Assembly (NCBI GenBank): GCA_902762875.1
Contig: CACWPS010000005.1
Coordinates: 1-64,000 of the forward strand
Source of the DNA: Oscillospiraceae bacterium
GTDB lineage: Bacteria; Bacillota; Clostridia; Oscillospirales; Acutalibacteraceae
Direction of reading: 5' to 3'
Length of the DNA: 64,000 nt
Each line of letters starts with the position of its first letter. The stretch's first letter is position 1. This document shows positions 1 through 8,056 of the stretch, in pieces. Under the pieces are notes generated by a model. The model searched no databases and was not told the origin of the DNA. It saw only the letters and a list, made by a program, of their open reading frames with translations. Position numbers and translations under genes: made by a program.

Positions 1-38
1 AGGTCCGTTCGCAGCTCTCTTTTTTAGAGCGCCTGATT

Positions 39-67
39 ATAATACCACAACCATCCCCTCTTGTCAA
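39..67 (-). promoter_or_regulatory. Strong sigma-A promoter reading off the left edge
   Basis: On the minus strand a perfect -35 box TTGACA (62-67) is followed after 17 nt by TATTAT (39-44). Transcription would run leftward out of the window, so its target gene is not visible. The transcript would begin with a short hairpin-prone GC-rich stretch near 10-30. The near-consensus boxes suggest a highly expressed unit, but nothing identifies it. Confidence 0.6.
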
Positions 68-140
68 CACTTTTTTTCAAGTTTTTTTGAAAAAATTTTA
101 AACTCGTTTTTTAACACAATATATTGTATATCGGGCCTTT

Positions 141-803
141 TTACTTTAATATTTCCCTTAGTTTTGCAAGTATTTTTTTCTCCGAACGGGAGACCTGAAC
201 CTGCGTCATAGACAAAAGTTCTGCCGTCTTACTCTGAGTAAAATAATTATAATACCTATATATAACAAGCTGTTTTTCGGTTTCGTTTAATTTTTCCAGA
301 GCAGAGTCGATAAGCAATCGGTCGGATATTTCCTCCTCTGCGCTTATTGTGGGCAGGTCGGCTTCGTTTATTTCGCCGTCCTCCTCCCGGGTAAGGGACA
401 GGGCGGGCTGGTTAGCACACATCGCCTCGGTTATATCCTCTGCCGATACATTAAGCGCCTGTGCCAGCTCTAAGACGGTGGGCTCTCGGCAAAGCCTTTG
501 CTCCATTAACTGCTTTTCCCTGCTTATTTTCATTCCCAGCTCCTTTACGCTTCTTGAAACCTTGACCGTGCCGCCGTCCCTGAAAAGCCGTCTCAGCTCC
601 CCCATAATAACGGGAACGGCGTAGGTGGAAAAGCAGACGCCCCTCTCCCCGTCAAAGGCGTCGGTGGCCTTGATAAGACCTATGCACCCCGCCTGATACA
701 GGTCGTCATACTCTATACCCCGTCCCGAAAAGCGCTTGCAGAGGGAATGGACGAGCCCTAAATTCTCCTCGATAAAGCGGTCACGGTTTTTCTGCTCAAC
801 CAT
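141..803 (-). CDS. sigF: RNA polymerase sporulation sigma factor SigF
   Basis: A 220-residue sigma-70 family factor that directs forespore-specific transcription after asymmetric division. Region 2 is visible at about residues 15-85 (YDDLYQAGCIGLIKA), region 3 at about 90-140, and the region 4 helix-turn-helix near the C-terminus (TQVQVSRSEKKILAKL). SigF and SigG are close paralogues. The call of SigF rests on the two genes upstream encoding the anti-sigma factor SpoIIAB and the anti-anti-sigma factor SpoIIAA, the classic spoIIA operon. Its start overlaps the end of spoIIAB by 8 nt, which implies translational coupling. Length and motifs look intact. Confidence 0.95.
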   Translation of the reverse strand: MVEQKNRDRFIEENLGLVHSLCKRFSGRGIEYDDLYQAGCIGLIKATDAFDGERGVCFSTYAVPVIMGELRRLFRDGGTVKVSRSVKELGMKISREKQLMEQRLCREPTVLELAQALNVSAEDITEAMCANQPALSLTREEDGEINEADLPTISAEEEISDRLLIDSALEKLNETEKQLVIYRYYNYFTQSKTAELLSMTQVQVSRSEKKILAKLREILK

Positions 804-1239
804 TAATGTTAATACGGCGGTTTATCCGCTTGGTCATAACAATGCTTGTGCCCTTGCCCACAGCCGAGCGCACCTTAACCGTATCCATAAAGCTCTGCAT
901 AACCGCAAAGCCGAGCCCCGCCCGCTCGCCGCCCACGGTTGTGTAAAGGGGCTCCATAGCCTTTTCCACATTTTCAATACCGCAGCCCGTGTCACGAATC
1001 TTAATCCTTATAGTATTCTTATCGCAAAGCTCGCCTGTTATGTAGATTTTGCCGATTTTTTCCTTGTAGGCGTGGACGATACAGTTTGTCACCGCCTCGG
1101 AAACGGCGGTTTTAATATCGTTCACCTCTTCGAGGGTTGGGTCCAGCTGTGCGGCGAAGGCAGATATACACGCCCTTGCGAACCCCTCGTTTGCCGATTT
1201 TGCTAACACATTCATTGTAAATTTATTGTTTACTTCCAT
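796..1239 (-). CDS. spoIIAB: Anti-sigma F factor SpoIIAB (serine kinase)
   Basis: A 147-residue GHKL-fold protein that binds and inhibits SigF and phosphorylates SpoIIAA with ATP. The ATP-binding boxes are clear: the N box EAVTNCIVHAYK (about residues 47-58), the G1 box RDTGCGIENVEKAMEPLYTT (about 83-102) and the G2 box ERAGLGFAVMQSF (about 105-117). It is the middle gene of the spoIIA operon, with a 1-nt gap after spoIIAA and an 8-nt overlap with sigF. This arrangement fits a partner-switching module made at fixed stoichiometry. The length is normal for the family. Confidence 0.95.
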   Translation of the reverse strand: MEVNNKFTMNVLAKSANEGFARACISAFAAQLDPTLEEVNDIKTAVSEAVTNCIVHAYKEKIGKIYITGELCDKNTIRIKIRDTGCGIENVEKAMEPLYTTVGGERAGLGFAVMQSFMDTVKVRSAVGKGTSIVMTKRINRRINING

Positions 1240-1240
1240 T

Positions 1241-1552
1241 TTACCTTTCCTCCAGTTTTGCTAAGCGCTCAATACCCGCAAGCTTCATTACCTTATATAT
1301 CTGCGGGGACGCCCCCGTGATATAAAGCTGTGCACCCGTTTTTAAAAGCGTCCTGTATCTTCCCATAACAAGCCCTATACCCGAGCTGTCCATAAAGCTT
1401 ACACCCTTAAAATCCAGCACCAGCCTTGAGGGCATATTAAGCTCCACAGCGTTATCCACCGCCTCCCGCATTTCCTTCGCCGAGTGGTGGTCAAGCTCCC
1501 CCGAAAGATAGGCGGTGACCGTATCCCCCGAGGTTTTGATTTCTACCGACAT
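1241..1552 (-). CDS. spoIIAA: Anti-sigma F factor antagonist SpoIIAA (STAS domain)
   Basis: A 103-residue single STAS domain protein. When dephosphorylated by SpoIIE it captures SpoIIAB and frees SigF. The phosphoacceptor motif FMDSSGIGL is present at about residues 53-61; the conserved serine is in MDSSG. It is first in the spoIIA operon and is preceded by a good ribosome binding site (GAGGTGAT). In B. subtilis this operon is under SigH, but I could not assign a SigH promoter here with confidence, because the folC terminator takes up most of the upstream gap. Confidence 0.95.
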   Translation of the reverse strand: MSVEIKTSGDTVTAYLSGELDHHSAKEMREAVDNAVELNMPSRLVLDFKGVSFMDSSGIGLVMGRYRTLLKTGAQLYITGASPQIYKVMKLAGIERLAKLEER

Positions 1553-1577
1553 TAAATATCACCTCACTAAAAATAAA

Positions 1578-1610
1578 ACAAGCCTTCATTAATATATAAT
1601 AAAGGCTTGT
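1578..1610 (-). terminator. Intrinsic terminator after folC
   Basis: Inverted arms ACAAGCCTT and AAGGCTTGT surround an AT-rich loop. On the minus strand the hairpin is followed by TTTTATTTTT, the usual U-tract. It ends folC transcription before the spoIIA operon on the same strand. Confidence 0.75.
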
Positions 1611-1641
1611 CCGTAAAAAAATTGTCATATTAAGTAGGCTG

Positions 1642-2880
1642 TTAAAAATTTTTATAAAAATCGATAAGCTTCTCTCTTATACCCCCTGCAAGGTAGAGGG
1701 AGCCGAAGACGAAAACGGGGTCACCGTCCGCAATTTCCGAAGTCATTTTAATCGCCTCGTCATAGTTTTCGGCGGCAACTGTGGGGCAATACTCATTTGC
1801 GGCGGCGGCAAGGGTTTTGCCGTCAAGGGAGCGGGGCATCTTCTCCACCGTCACAGCCACCGCCGCCCTGCAAAGGGGAAGTGTGGTTTCAAGGACCGAC
1901 TTATAATCCTTATCCTGCATTACGCCGATTAAGGCAACCGCCTTTTTGTTTTGCTTTTTTAGAATTTTTGAAAGCTCCAAAGCTCCGTCGGGGTTATGGG
2001 CTCCGTCAAGCACAACCAAGGGGTGTTGGCTTATTACCTCGGCTCTGGCGGGGAAGAATGTATTTTTAAGGGCGGTTTTTACCGTCTCGTAGGGTATGTC
2101 ATATCCCGAATTTTTAACCGTCTCTATAACCGTAAGGGCGTTTTCAATCTGGTACTCCCCAGCAAGGGAAATTTCGTACTCCCTATTCATATATATAATA
2201 GCACTTCCGTTTTGGTCGCATTTTAAGGCGGTAAGCTGTGACAAATCGGGGGTGACAAGCTTTTTTGAAAAGCCTTCTATAACCGCAAGCGCATCTTTTC
2301 TTTGAGTAGGCGAGGTAACCGTAACGGGGCAGTTCTTAATTATCCCGCATTTTTCGGCGGCGATTTTTTCCACCGTATCCCCGAGAATACCTGTATGGTC
2401 AAGCCCTATTTTGGTTATAACTGCAGCGGCGACATTAGTAAGTGTATTGGTTGCGTCAAGTCTTCCGCCAAGCCCCGTTTCGGCAATTACAATATCACAT
2501 TTTTTATCGCTGAAATAGGAAAATGCCACAGCGGTAATAAACTCAAACTCGGTCATTTCTACCCCCGTATCAATAACCCTTTGGGCATAAAATACCAAAT
2601 CCTCTTCGGAAATAAATTCCCCGTTTATCTGTATCCTCTCACGGAAATCTATAACAAAAGGAGAAATAAAAAGCCCTGTTTTATAGCCCGCAGTGCTGAA
2701 AATCTTTGCAAGCATTGCCGAAACCGAGCCCTTGCCGTTTGTCCCCGCAATATGAATTGATTTAAAATTATTTTGGGGGTTATTTAGCTTTTTAAGCGCC
2801 ATGTTAATGCGGTCAAGCCCCGCAGGCTTTGAAAATTTACCTAAAGAATGTATATAATTTAAGGTTTCACCGTAATTCAA
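1642..2880 (-). CDS. folC: Bifunctional folylpolyglutamate/dihydrofolate synthase
   Basis: A 412-residue Mur-ligase-family enzyme that adds glutamate to folates (and to dihydropteroate) using ATP. The P-loop AGTNGKGSVSAML is at about residues 45-57, the folate-binding loop ETGLGGRLDATN at about 135-146, and the Mur-ligase C-terminal domain contains VVLDGAHNPDGA at about 290-301. The start codon is TTG at 2880, chosen because AAAGGAG lies 8 nt upstream and the N-terminus (NYGETLNYIHSL) matches the family. It appears monocistronic, with a terminator directly downstream. Confidence 0.93.
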   Translation of the reverse strand: MNYGETLNYIHSLGKFSKPAGLDRINMALKKLNNPQNNFKSIHIAGTNGKGSVSAMLAKIFSTAGYKTGLFISPFVIDFRERIQINGEFISEEDLVFYAQRVIDTGVEMTEFEFITAVAFSYFSDKKCDIVIAETGLGGRLDATNTLTNVAAAVITKIGLDHTGILGDTVEKIAAEKCGIIKNCPVTVTSPTQRKDALAVIEGFSKKLVTPDLSQLTALKCDQNGSAIIYMNREYEISLAGEYQIENALTVIETVKNSGYDIPYETVKTALKNTFFPARAEVISQHPLVVLDGAHNPDGALELSKILKKQNKKAVALIGVMQDKDYKSVLETTLPLCRAAVAVTVEKMPRSLDGKTLAAAANEYCPTVAAENYDEAIKMTSEIADGDPVFVFGSLYLAGGIREKLIDFYKNF

Positions 2881-3157
2881 AAATATTACTCCTTTACCTA
2901 TATATGTATTGTATTAAAGCCGATTATCAACACAAAATACTATCGGACAGAGCAGAAAGCCGAAATGACACAGCGCCAATTAGCAGGTGCTGAAAAAGGT
3001 AAGTATGCTGTTGTCCTAAGTGTGATAATAGCATACTTTCAAAAAAAGTCAAGGCGGTATTGCATCTGATAGAGAAAACAGCCGAATATAGGCTGATTTA
3101 AAACCTGACGCAAGCCATCAGCGGCGAAGCTGGAAAGTTTGTTACTTATCGCACGAT

Positions 3158-3230
3158 GTAGGGGAGGGTCTCTGCGCCCTCCCGTTAATTTGCAAAAGCC
3201 TTCGGGAGGGCACTTGAGGCCCTCCCCTAC
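3158..3230. repeat. Inverted pair of GTAG-hairpin (REP-like) elements
   Basis: The forward copy at 3158-3184 begins GTAGGGGAGGG and closes with CCCTCCCG. A 28-nt copy in the opposite orientation lies at 3203-3230, separated by a 18-nt linker. The pair fills much of the 470-bp gap between folC and the ComM-like gene. Apart from this pair I see no gene or clear promoter in 2881-3352. Confidence 0.8.
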
Positions 3231-3352
3231 ATAAAAATCTTTAGGGGAATCCGAATACAACCCCCGCCATTAAAGATAAAGCCTCTTTCCTCTTGTATTA
3301 TTTTGCCGAATATGGTATTATTTTGATAGATAACAAAAAGGCGGTGTCGGGT

Positions 3353-4879
3353 TTGTTTTCACGGCTTAAAAGCGTGGGGCTTTTCGGAATAGAATCTTAT
3401 ATGATTGAGGTTGAGGCGGATGTTTCTACGGGACTTCCCGCCTTTGACATTGTGGGACTGCCCGATACTGCGGTAAAGGAATCCCGTGACAGGGTGCGTG
3501 CCGCCCTTAAAAACTGCGGTTTTAATTTCCCTGTGGGGCGCATTACCGTAAATTTAGCCCCCGCCGACCTTAAAAAAGAGGGCTCTATTTATGACCTGCC
3601 CGTACTTATCGCCATACTTAAGGCGTCAGGTCAGCTGAAAGAGGAACTTAGCGACAGTATTTTTGTTGGGGAGCTCTCCTTGGACGGCAAAACCCGCAAA
3701 ACAGGCGGGGTGCTGGCTATCGCCATAACCGCACTTAAAAACGGAATTAAAAATGTTTTTGTGCCAAAGGAAAACGCCGCCGAGGCGGCAGTTATAAAGG
3801 GGCTTAATGTTTACGGGGTAGAAGATGTTAAGCAGTTAATCGACCACATAACAGGCAAAAAGCCCATAGATAAAGCACCCGAAACCGAAATCTCGCCCGA
3901 GCAATACATAAGCACCCTTGATTTCAGCGAGGTTAAGGGTCAGCTTGCCGCTAAAAAGGCGCTTGAAATTGCCGCTGCGGGCGGGCATAATATTCTGCTT
4001 ATAGGCCCTCCCGGCTCGGGCAAAAGTATGCTTGCGAAGCGCCTGCCCACCATTCTGCCCGAAATGACCTTTGAGGAATCAATAGAGACCACCAAAATTC
4101 ATTCAATAGCGGGGATATTAGACCCCAAAAACCCCTTTGTCAACACCCGCCCCTTCCGTTCGCCTCACCATACAGTATCGGCGGCGGGACTTACAGGCGG
4201 CGGTGCTGTGCCAAGACCGGGTGAAATATCCTTAGCCCATAACGGAGTGCTCTTTTTAGACGAGCTCCCTGAGTTCCGCAGAGATGTTATGGAGGCTATG
4301 CGCCAGCCGATTGAGGACGGAACGGTTACTATTTCCCGTGTGGCGGGAACCCTTACATACCCGAGCTCGGTAATGCTTGTGGCCGCAATGAATCCCTGCC
4401 CCTGCGGCTTTTACGGCCACCCGACAAAGGAGTGTATCTGCACTCAAAATGCGGTACGCAAATATCTTAACCGCATATCGGGACCCATGCTTGACCGAAT
4501 AGACCTGCATGTTGAGGTCCCGCCCGTAAACTACGCAGAGCTAAGCTCGACCTCTAAGGAGGAAAGCTCCGCCGAAATAAAGGAGCGGGTAAACAGGGCG
4601 AGAAAAATTCAACAGGAGCGCTACAAGGGAACAAATGTTAGCTGCAACGCACGGCTTACCCCCGCTTTACTTAAAAAGCATTGTATTCTTGATGAGGACG
4701 CTTCCCGCTACCTACAGCAGTCCTTTGATAAGCTCGGTATGTCCGCCCGTGCCTATGACAGAATCTTAAAGGTTGCAAGGACGGTTGCCGACTTAGAGGG
4801 CAGTGAAATAATTAAAAAACAGCATATTTTTTCGGCAATTTCCTTTAGAACACTTGACAGAAAGTACTGGATGGAGTAA
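3353..4879 (+). CDS. YifB/ComM family Mg-chelatase-like AAA ATPase
   Basis: About 508 residues. An N-terminal Lon-protease-like ChlI domain (GLPAFDIVGLPDTAVKES) precedes an AAA+ core with Walker A GPPGSGKSMLAKRLP, Walker B VLFLDELPEF and the family motif NPCPCGFYG, then a C-terminal Mg-chelatase helical domain. The reading frame is open further upstream. I choose the TTG at 3353 because AGGCGGTG lies 6 nt upstream and the family begins near FSRLKSVGLFGIE. ComM of Haemophilus is a helicase that promotes branch migration during transformation; the role in Firmicutes is less clear. It stands alone, with the tRNA-Ala following. Confidence 0.9.
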   Translation: MFSRLKSVGLFGIESYMIEVEADVSTGLPAFDIVGLPDTAVKESRDRVRAALKNCGFNFPVGRITVNLAPADLKKEGSIYDLPVLIAILKASGQLKEELSDSIFVGELSLDGKTRKTGGVLAIAITALKNGIKNVFVPKENAAEAAVIKGLNVYGVEDVKQLIDHITGKKPIDKAPETEISPEQYISTLDFSEVKGQLAAKKALEIAAAGGHNILLIGPPGSGKSMLAKRLPTILPEMTFEESIETTKIHSIAGILDPKNPFVNTRPFRSPHHTVSAAGLTGGGAVPRPGEISLAHNGVLFLDELPEFRRDVMEAMRQPIEDGTVTISRVAGTLTYPSSVMLVAAMNPCPCGFYGHPTKECICTQNAVRKYLNRISGPMLDRIDLHVEVPPVNYAELSSTSKEESSAEIKERVNRARKIQQERYKGTNVSCNARLTPALLKKHCILDEDASRYLQQSFDKLGMSARAYDRILKVARTVADLEGSEIIKKQHIFSAISFRTLDRKYWME

Positions 4880-4905
4880 AATAGTACTGCTCCGATTCAG
4901 TATTC

Positions 4906-4981
4906 GGGGGCGTAGCTCATCTGGTAGAGCGCTACATTCGCATTGTAGAGGTAGTGAGTTCGAGTCTCATCGTCTCCACCA
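4906..4981 (+). tRNA. tRNA-Ala (anticodon CGC)
   Basis: A 76-nt cloverleaf. The acceptor stem is GGGGGCG with CGTCTCC (two G-U pairs), the D-arm contains AGCTCATCTGGTAGAGC, the anticodon loop TTCGCAT carries CGC, the T-arm contains GTTCGAGTC, and CCA is encoded. Anticodon CGC reads GCG (alanine). Confidence 0.95.
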
Positions 4982-5022
4982 AAACGAAAATCCGTTCTCG
5001 GAAGAGGGCGGATTTTCGTTTT
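4981..5022 (+). terminator. Intrinsic terminator after tRNA-Ala
   Basis: Arms AAAACGAAAATCCG and CGGATTTTCGTTTT form a 14-bp stem directly after the tRNA, ending in a T-run. The symmetric A and T runs could also let it work from the other strand. Confidence 0.8.
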
Positions 5023-5026
5023 GTAT

Positions 5027-5120
5027 TATTCATTTTTCATTATTCAATATTCATCATTCATTAAATCGGATTTTCGTAATGAATATTGAAGTCGCTTGCG
5101 CTAATGAATAATGAATAATT
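5027..5120. repeat. AT-rich inverted repeat (ATTATTCATT type)
   Basis: Repeated ATTATTCATT/ATTCAATATTCAT units on the left are mirrored by ATGAATATTG and AATGAATAATGAATAAT on the right. Together they form one imperfect palindrome with GAAGTCGCTTGCGCT near one arm. No coding signal is seen. Confidence 0.6.
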
Positions 5121-5154
5121 TAGGTGCGAAATAAAAAAAGCACAACAACGGTGC

Positions 5155-5183
5155 TTGACATTTATGATTATAATTGTTATAAT
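5155..5183 (+). promoter_or_regulatory. Promoter of antitoxin-like antisense RNA
   Basis: Perfect consensus: TTGACA (5155-5160), a 17-nt spacer, then TATAAT (5178-5183). It is far stronger than the promoter of the opposing toxin transcript, as expected when the antitoxin RNA must be in excess. Confidence 0.85.
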
Positions 5184-5189
5184 AATGGT

Positions 5190-5280
5190 GAAATAAGGCA
5201 CACCGTATAGACGGTTTGTCCGAATTGTTAGAAGAAATAATCGCCTAACTTTTGCGGAGCGGGGCGGTTATTTCTTTTTT
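5190..5280 (+). ncRNA. Putative type I antitoxin antisense RNA
   Basis: A transcript of about 90 nt is predicted from the consensus promoter to the hairpin at 5234-5280 (GAAATAATCGCC paired with GGGCGGTTATTTC, then TTTTTT). It holds no credible ORF. Its 3' half is complementary to the 3' end of the toxin gene encoded on the opposite strand, including the toxin stop codon and last codons. The hairpin is symmetric enough to terminate both convergent transcripts. The layout matches the TxpA/RatA and BsrE/SR5 type I systems of B. subtilis. The transcript ends are inferred. Confidence 0.7.
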
Positions 5281-5354
5281 GTTATATCAATAACAAGTGC
5301 TACTATGGAAACAATAAGGGTAAGTAGTAAAAACAACTCACTATATGTAATCAT
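5268..5354 (-). CDS. Small hydrophobic type I toxin (holin-like, TxpA/BsrE type)
   Basis: A 28-residue peptide beginning MITYSELFLLLTLIVSIV and ending DITKKK: a short polar N-terminus, one membrane span of about 18 residues and a lysine tail. This is the pattern of the Firmicute holin-like toxin family, which depolarises or disorders the membrane. A strong ribosome binding site (AAAGGAGGGCGG) lies just upstream, preceded by a stable hairpin (AGAGGGC...GCCCTCT) whose outer arms CTTTCA/TGAAAG reach the ribosome binding site and could mask it. An antisense RNA overlaps the 3' end. A paralogous, frameshifted locus lies near 47.2 kb. Confidence 0.75.
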   Translation of the reverse strand: MITYSELFLLLTLIVSIVALVIDITKKK

Positions 5355-5448
5355 AAGCACCGCCCTCCTTTCAAAGAGGGCGAAAGTGCCCTCTGAAATG
5401 AAAGAGGACAAACCGCCTACCGCTTAGGTATGCCTTATTCCAAATCAT

Positions 5449-5477
5449 ATTTTACCATACTACGACAAATTCTGAAA
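5449..5477 (-). promoter_or_regulatory. Toxin mRNA promoter
   Basis: On the minus strand an extended -10 (TGGTAAAAT; TAAAAT at 5449-5454) lies 17 nt from a weak -35 TTTCAG (5472-5477). The transcript would carry a roughly 85-nt leader before the toxin start, containing the AGAGGGC hairpin. Confidence 0.55.
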
Positions 5478-5625
5478 CAGTCAAATAATTTAATTTCAAC
5501 CATTAACTTTTTTACTACATTTGCACAAAAACCCTTGAAAACCGTGAGAAAATTTGTTATAATATACTATGTGGTAGTGTATCACAGGGGTTAATGCTAT
5601 CGATTTTAAAGTGGAGGGATTTTTT

Positions 5626-7902
5626 ATGCGCAAAATAAACGGCAAAATAATTTCTGTTTTGGTAGCAGTGATGTTGCTTTTGTCTGTTTTACCGATTTCG
5701 GCTTTAGCAGATGCACCCGCCGTTGTGGGAAACGAACAAGAGCTCTTAACAGCGGTTTCAAACGGCGGCACAATAACCTTAAAGCAAGATATAAATATTA
5801 CAAATCCGTTAACGGTTAATAAAGATGTCGTTTTAAATCTCGGTAAATACTCGATTAGATTGGGTATAGGGGATAATGTTGACGCACCGACTGCAATCCG
5901 TGTTTCGGGCGCAGTTTTAACCGTTAATTGTGACGGTTCTAACGGGCACGGTGTACAATACGGCGGTGCGGGAAGCACCTTTGTGCTTATTGGCACCGAT
6001 ACTGCTACAAAGCTTATTATAAACGACGGTTATCACACCGCCAATACCGCTTGGTTGGGATTTAGTCAGCCGGTTTCTCCTGCAGCGCTGATTATTTCAC
6101 GCTGTAATGCCGGTATGATTAAACCCGAAATCGTATTAAACGGCGGGCAGTATTTTAGCAGTGCGTATGATTCCGTTACACAGCAGCCCTTAAATAACGG
6201 TGCGGTATTTTCCGGCGAAGGAAGCTTTATTATCAAGGCCGGAACCTTTGCAAATAATCCCCAAGCAAATTTGGATTCTGACAGCATTTGCTTTAAAGAG
6301 CAGTACGGCGAAAATTATATAGCTCTCGCCGAATCTGCCCAAACAAGTGCTGAATTTAAAGAAATATTAAATGACAATAACGACCTTACCGTAAATATAT
6401 ACAAGCCGGCACAAAATGAATCGCTTGATTATTTTATGGAACTGCTTAGTTATAAATACGGCCAATATGACCTAAACGGTAATATAAAAGAAGGCAATTT
6501 CTTAAAGTTCTACACAGAAACCTACGACTATAATGACGGGTCTGTTTATGTGTCGCTTATGAACGAGGATCAAAAAGCCCTTGAGACCCATAAGATTAAA
6601 TTTGATTTTAACTATAACCAAGCCATAAAGGACGATGTTGATAAGATTATTGAATCAATGCCTGAGGATGTCGATATGGGCAATTATATAGAGCCTTATT
6701 GCTACACCGTCACCGACCTTGAATTTATAGGCTATTTGTTGGCTTGTAAGTATGATGACGGCACAGATGATGATATTTCCTATCACAATGAATCCCGTCT
6801 TATAAACTTTTCAAGTGAATATAAGAAGTATATAGGCTATAAAAACTTCGGCATGGATCCAAGAATGGGATACGCAGACCTTTTCTGCAACAGCTGTGCC
6901 GGCATAGCGACCTTTGAATACGGCGGAACGGTTTATGCCGCAAAAAATGTGGGTGCAATAGCTAACCATGTTATATATGTGCCTGACGGAACTGCCAATA
7001 CCAAGGACGCCTTACTTACCGCCGCACAGCAGCGTATTGACGGTTATTTTGGGAAAGACAAAGTAATCTTGGAATATGCAGGCACTCTTTCCGAAGTAAT
7101 TCTTCGCGATCACTACAACAGCACTGTGGATGAATGGTCACAGTGGAACCCAAATGCCACCTTTGAAGAATGGTTGGCGGGTCCTTGCTGTCCTGTGATT
7201 GATCACAACGAAAGTGTAAACGGTGTTGTTGCAAACGCCAACGAAAATACCCCTTGCTTTAAAACCAAAATAAACGGTATCACAGCCTATTTGTTAATAG
7301 AAAGCAATACCGCTAAAATGGCAGAACCGCCCACTTATCAAAACATTGATATTTTAACCGAGGTTTCAATAGAGTCTGATAATGCTTCAGTCCCGCTTGA
7401 TACTTTAGTACAGGTCGAAAAAATCACAAGCGGTGACGAATATGATAAAATTTTAAAGGCAATCGGCACCGAAGACGGGGAAATCTTCGATATTAAGCTA
7501 CATTCCGCAATAGGCGATAAATACATCACTAAGCTTGATAACGGCAAATTTCAAGTTAAAATACCCGTTCCCAAAAAGCTTGAGGGTAAAAATTTAGTGG
7601 TTTACTATGTTGATGCCGATAACAAGGTGACCGAGCACGAAGTGACCGTAAAGGACGGCTTTGCAAGCTTCACCACCGACCACTTCAGTATTTACACCTT
7701 AGCAGAAAAGTCAACAACCCCCACCGAAGAAACAAAGCAAGAAGAAACGAAGAATACCGAAACCCAAACCGAAACAAAAACCGAGCCCTTGCCCAAGGCG
7801 GGGGACAGCAGTTGTCTTCCCCTTTTATTAGCCCTTGCATTTGTAAGTGCCTGCCTGCTCTTTAGCACTAAAGCAGTATTAAAGAAATCACGCAAAAACT
7901 AA
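5626..7902 (+). CDS. Secreted surface protein with LPxTG-like C-terminal anchor
   Basis: About 758 residues. The signal peptide (basic RKINGK, hydrophobic core, cleavage near ALADA) is clear. Residues about 35-240 resemble beta-helix repeats (GGTITLKQDINITNPLTV). The middle I do not recognise. Residues about 585-690 look like the Ig-like module common before Firmicute cell-wall anchors (FASFTTDHFSIYTLAEK). A Thr/Glu-rich linker leads to LPKAGD, a hydrophobic span and a KKSRKN tail, a sortase signal with Ala in place of Thr. The ATG at 5626 is chosen over an in-frame GTG at 5611, because GGAGGGA precedes it and the GTG overlaps that site. It is monocistronic, with a terminator downstream. No sortase gene is visible in the window. 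Confidence 0.7.
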   Translation: MRKINGKIISVLVAVMLLLSVLPISALADAPAVVGNEQELLTAVSNGGTITLKQDINITNPLTVNKDVVLNLGKYSIRLGIGDNVDAPTAIRVSGAVLTVNCDGSNGHGVQYGGAGSTFVLIGTDTATKLIINDGYHTANTAWLGFSQPVSPAALIISRCNAGMIKPEIVLNGGQYFSSAYDSVTQQPLNNGAVFSGEGSFIIKAGTFANNPQANLDSDSICFKEQYGENYIALAESAQTSAEFKEILNDNNDLTVNIYKPAQNESLDYFMELLSYKYGQYDLNGNIKEGNFLKFYTETYDYNDGSVYVSLMNEDQKALETHKIKFDFNYNQAIKDDVDKIIESMPEDVDMGNYIEPYCYTVTDLEFIGYLLACKYDDGTDDDISYHNESRLINFSSEYKKYIGYKNFGMDPRMGYADLFCNSCAGIATFEYGGTVYAAKNVGAIANHVIYVPDGTANTKDALLTAAQQRIDGYFGKDKVILEYAGTLSEVILRDHYNSTVDEWSQWNPNATFEEWLAGPCCPVIDHNESVNGVVANANENTPCFKTKINGITAYLLIESNTAKMAEPPTYQNIDILTEVSIESDNASVPLDTLVQVEKITSGDEYDKILKAIGTEDGEIFDIKLHSAIGDKYITKLDNGKFQVKIPVPKKLEGKNLVVYYVDADNKVTEHEVTVKDGFASFTTDHFSIYTLAEKSTTPTEETKQEETKNTETQTETKTEPLPKAGDSSCLPLLLALAFVSACLLFSTKAVLKKSRKN

Positions 7903-7914
7903 ACAGTAATTAAT

Positions 7915-7955
7915 CCGCCGTGTCGGGGTAAACGCTCCGACACGGCGGTTTTTTT
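7915..7955 (+). terminator. Intrinsic terminator after surface protein gene
   Basis: Perfect arms CCGCCGTGTCGG and CCGACACGGCGG with a short loop, followed by seven T residues. Confidence 0.9.
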
Positions 7956-7983
7956 GTGATTATTACGGCTTTTTGGTCACTTT

Positions 7984-8055
7984 GTAGGGGAGGGTCTCCG
8001 TGCCCTCCCGTTAATTAGCGAAAACTTTCGGGAGGGCGCAGAGACCCTCCCCTAC
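7984..8055. repeat. Inverted pair of GTAG-hairpin (REP-like) elements
   Basis: 27-nt copies at 7984-8010 (forward) and 8029-8055 (reverse) of the GGGAGGG-stem variant lie between convergent genes. The reverse copy ends 1 nt before the stop codon of the AI-2E family gene. Confidence 0.8.
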
Positions 8056-8056
8056 A

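Noticed and set aside
1..38. Start of an rRNA operon at the left edge
   Set aside because: The outward promoter is strong, but the 38 visible bases downstream are too few and do not match a recognisable rRNA or tRNA start.
3039..3260. 73-residue minus-strand reading frame over the repeat pair
   Set aside because: It is read through REP-like hairpins, has no ribosome binding site, and its peptide matches no family.
4854..5111. 85-residue frame across tRNA-Ala
   Set aside because: It overlaps the tRNA and its terminator; the cloverleaf and CCA end are unambiguous.
5268..5354. Holin-like peptide as a sign of a prophage
   Set aside because: No phage structural, lysis or integrase genes are nearby; the antisense RNA and shared terminator fit a type I toxin.
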